Origin: WTAW01 sp964406575
GTDB lineage: Bacteria; Acidobacteriota; Aminicenantia; Aminicenantales; Aminicenantaceae
NCBI GenBank assembly: GCA_964406575.1
Contig: CAYOSH010000004.1
Coordinates: 62,001 to 126,000, forward strand
DNA length: 64,000 nt
Direction: 5' to 3'
Numbering within the stretch: the stretch's first letter is position 1; each line of letters begins with the position of its first letter. Positions 62,527-64,000 of the stretch are shown in pieces. The position numbers and the translations under genes are program-made. Under the pieces are notes generated by a model. It was not told the origin of the DNA and did no database searches. It saw only the letters and a program-made list of their open reading frames with translations.

Positions 62527-62625
62527 CCAAATCCGTGATCACATAAACACAAGTTGCGTTAATAGGTGTCCTAATTGTGTGGCGGAGAAAACCGTGTGAA
62601 GGGCTGGACGGGCATGGGACATCAT
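62527..62625 (+). repeat. dispersed intergenic repeat, copy B (long form)
   Basis: This approximately 100-base element has blocks AAATCCGTGATC, AAACACAAGTTG, GTGTCCTAATTGTGTGG and GGAGAAAAC matching 32262-32363 in order and spacing. It lies between the acid phosphatase and the 5'-nucleotidase, in convergent orientation of the flanking genes. Confidence 0.65.
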
Positions 62626-62629
62626 TATT

Positions 62630-64000
62630 CTATTTGATGATTTGTATTCGTTCTTCGATCTTACACTTGAGCACTTCATGCTGCTCGAGCCATTCCACGA
62701 GCACTTGATTCAGGGGAAAACCCGTATCTCTTGAGTTAGAAACTGAAAAGTTAAAGTATTTATCTTTGGCCTGCCCAACAACATAGTCGTTGCTCACGAC
62801 TGTGAAGATTTTATTGGGAGGGAGAACTTCGCCTTTATTGACGAGTACCTCACCATTCACTTCCACATGATTCACCCTTTGCCCTAAGGGTTTGGCCTCT
62901 TTCGGATAATATCTATACTTTAGGCCGGAGATCTGCAGCCTGTCCCATCCTCTCTCCACATCATGCTCCAGAACTTCTTTGATTTGCTGGCTGGTCAATT
63001 CAAACATTACAAGAACATTATTGAAGGGTGATACCTCGTATATATCCCCTGTTGTTATAGGGCCGGCTGCGATGTCGGCCCGGATCCCGCCGCTGTTCTG
63101 GAACGCGATCTGAGCTCCGGTCTTCCACCGCATGACGTCCGTGATCCAATTCCCTAGAACATTTTCCACCGGACAAGGATCACGCGTCTGATCAAACTCA
63201 CAGACACCGATAACACGGGAGTATTCATCTTTGATGGACTTCTGGACATCTTTAACCAGCGCGCTCACTTCAGGAGAAGGATTTAATGCGACATCCGCCC
63301 AAAGCCATATGAGGCCTTCTTCGTAATCAATGATTCTGTCGTTTTGGATCGTGATCTTCAATGATCCCAGTGCCCTTTGGTATCCTGGAGTCGATTTGAG
63401 TAAAACCCCATTGATCTCTTCGAATTTAAAGCTGTCATCTCCGAGTAAAACCACGTCGACTCCTTCCACTCCCTCCGCGATCTGCTTCCCTGCATCATAC
63501 TTGGCTTGGGCAAGAACGATCACCAGATCCGTCTTCTTGTCCAGTTGAGGAACATAAGCGTTGAGAGTGGGGACGATGGGCAAGACTTCGAGTCCCACAG
63601 TGTGTTTTCTGTCCACTTCTATCAGGAACGTCTCTTCCATTACACCGATTATGCCAATTTTTAAACCTGCTTTCTCCAAGATCACAAAGGGCTTTTCGGC
63701 AAAAAGCTGGCCATTTTCTTTATACACGATATTCGCCAGTACCGTGGGAAAGGAGGCCAATTGTTCCAAACCCTTGACATTTTCTTGCCCTTTATCAAAG
63801 GCATGGTTTCCAAAACACCAGGCGTCGTAGCCCAGCAGGTTCATGAATTCCATCATGACACCGCCCATGACACCCTTGTATTCCAGTTGTGCCGCAAGAG
63901 TGCCGGTCATGACATCGCCCGCATCCATGAGAAGAGTTGTTTTGGAGGATTTTCTGATTTCATTCAGGTAATGGCTGACTGCCTCCATTCCTCCAACAGG
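62630..64000 (-). CDS. 5'-nucleotidase/UDP-sugar diphosphatase (UshA-like), partial
   Basis: At least 456 residues are present and the N-terminus lies past the right edge, where the first metallophosphoesterase block (normally a DLHG motif) must be. Seen are LMDAGDVMTG, CFGNHAFDKGQ, and the C-terminal domain with NWITDVMRWKTGAQIAFQNSGGIRADI and the YEVSPFNNVLVMFELTSQQIKEVL block. It dephosphorylates nucleotides outside the cytoplasm. The first visible codons read PVGG before the first Met, so the frame clearly continues upstream. Confidence 0.9.
   Translation of the reverse strand, partial: PVGGMEAVSHYLNEIRKSSKTTLLMDAGDVMTGTLAAQLEYKGVMGGVMMEFMNLLGYDAWCFGNHAFDKGQENVKGLEQLASFPTVLANIVYKENGQLFAEKPFVILEKAGLKIGIIGVMEETFLIEVDRKHTVGLEVLPIVPTLNAYVPQLDKKTDLVIVLAQAKYDAGKQIAEGVEGVDVVLLGDDSFKFEEINGVLLKSTPGYQRALGSLKITIQNDRIIDYEEGLIWLWADVALNPSPEVSALVKDVQKSIKDEYSRVIGVCEFDQTRDPCPVENVLGNWITDVMRWKTGAQIAFQNSGGIRADIAAGPITTGDIYEVSPFNNVLVMFELTSQQIKEVLEHDVERGWDRLQISGLKYRYYPKEAKPLGQRVNHVEVNGEVLVNKGEVLPPNKIFTVVSNDYVVGQAKDKYFNFSVSNSRDTGFPLNQVLVEWLEQHEVLKCKIEERIQIIK

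Noticed and set aside
1..64000. CRISPR arrays, rRNA, prophage, integrase, transposase
   Set aside because: No regularly spaced direct repeats, rRNA signatures or such genes were seen on either strand. The short dispersed repeats are not array-like.

Overview
This is 64 kb of densely packed bacterial chromosome with about 53 protein genes, one gene remnant and one tRNA. Genes sit on both strands in short operons. No rRNA, phage, transposase or CRISPR array is visible. Lipoprotein signals, an outer-membrane beta-barrel and many exported glycosidases indicate a diderm. Aldehyde:ferredoxin oxidoreductase with a ferredoxin partner suggests an anaerobe. Several periplasmic glycosidases combined with Na+/solute symporters, and no SusC/SusD, fit an uncultured saccharolytic/proteolytic fermenter such as Candidatus Aminicenantes. 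That placement is inference from gene content only.

1-13 kb: AOR (cut by the left edge) with its polyferredoxin, a P5C dehydrogenase, an overlapping PQQ-propeller lipoprotein/HD-phosphohydrolase pair, rarA, a MerR-type regulator, tRNA-Pro(GGG), a cupin, a DUF255 thioredoxin-fold protein, surE, a COG2426 membrane protein and a PflX-type radical SAM protein. 13-23 kb: a creatininase-like amidohydrolase, a GT4/GT2 glycosyltransferase pair, DUF3014, a purF remnant that has lost its transferase domain, an SH3-like secreted protein, a PAS-GGDEF cyclase, an M48 protease and TauE/SafE.

23-47 kb is a glycan and amino-sugar island. It holds GH2 beta-galactosidase, a NagX-like acyltransferase, GH113-like, sialate O-acetylesterase, GH88/105, polysaccharide deacetylase, GH20 hexosaminidase, NagA, NagB, two tandem phosphohexomutases (the first lacks its catalytic serine and metal loop), a Tat-type aldo/keto reductase and two SSS symporters. 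Each symporter is followed by tiny membrane-protein genes. The likely flow is exo-trimming outside the cytoplasm, Na+-driven uptake, and NagA/NagB/mutase interconversion. No GlcNAc kinase was seen.

47-64 kb: an M28 peptidase flanked by inverted hairpin repeats, DUF4412, a beta-barrel, a URO-D family protein, a VapBC module, a fucokinase-like GHMP kinase, a GH36-like alpha-galactosidase, PhzF and a PAS histidine kinase (overlapping), a methyltransferase, an NTF2-like protein, a metallophosphoesterase, a class B acid phosphatase and a UshA-type 5'-nucleotidase cut by the right edge.

The items most worth a second look are the degenerate mutase paired with an intact one, the symporter micro-subunit genes, the purF remnant, and two families of short dispersed intergenic repeats.
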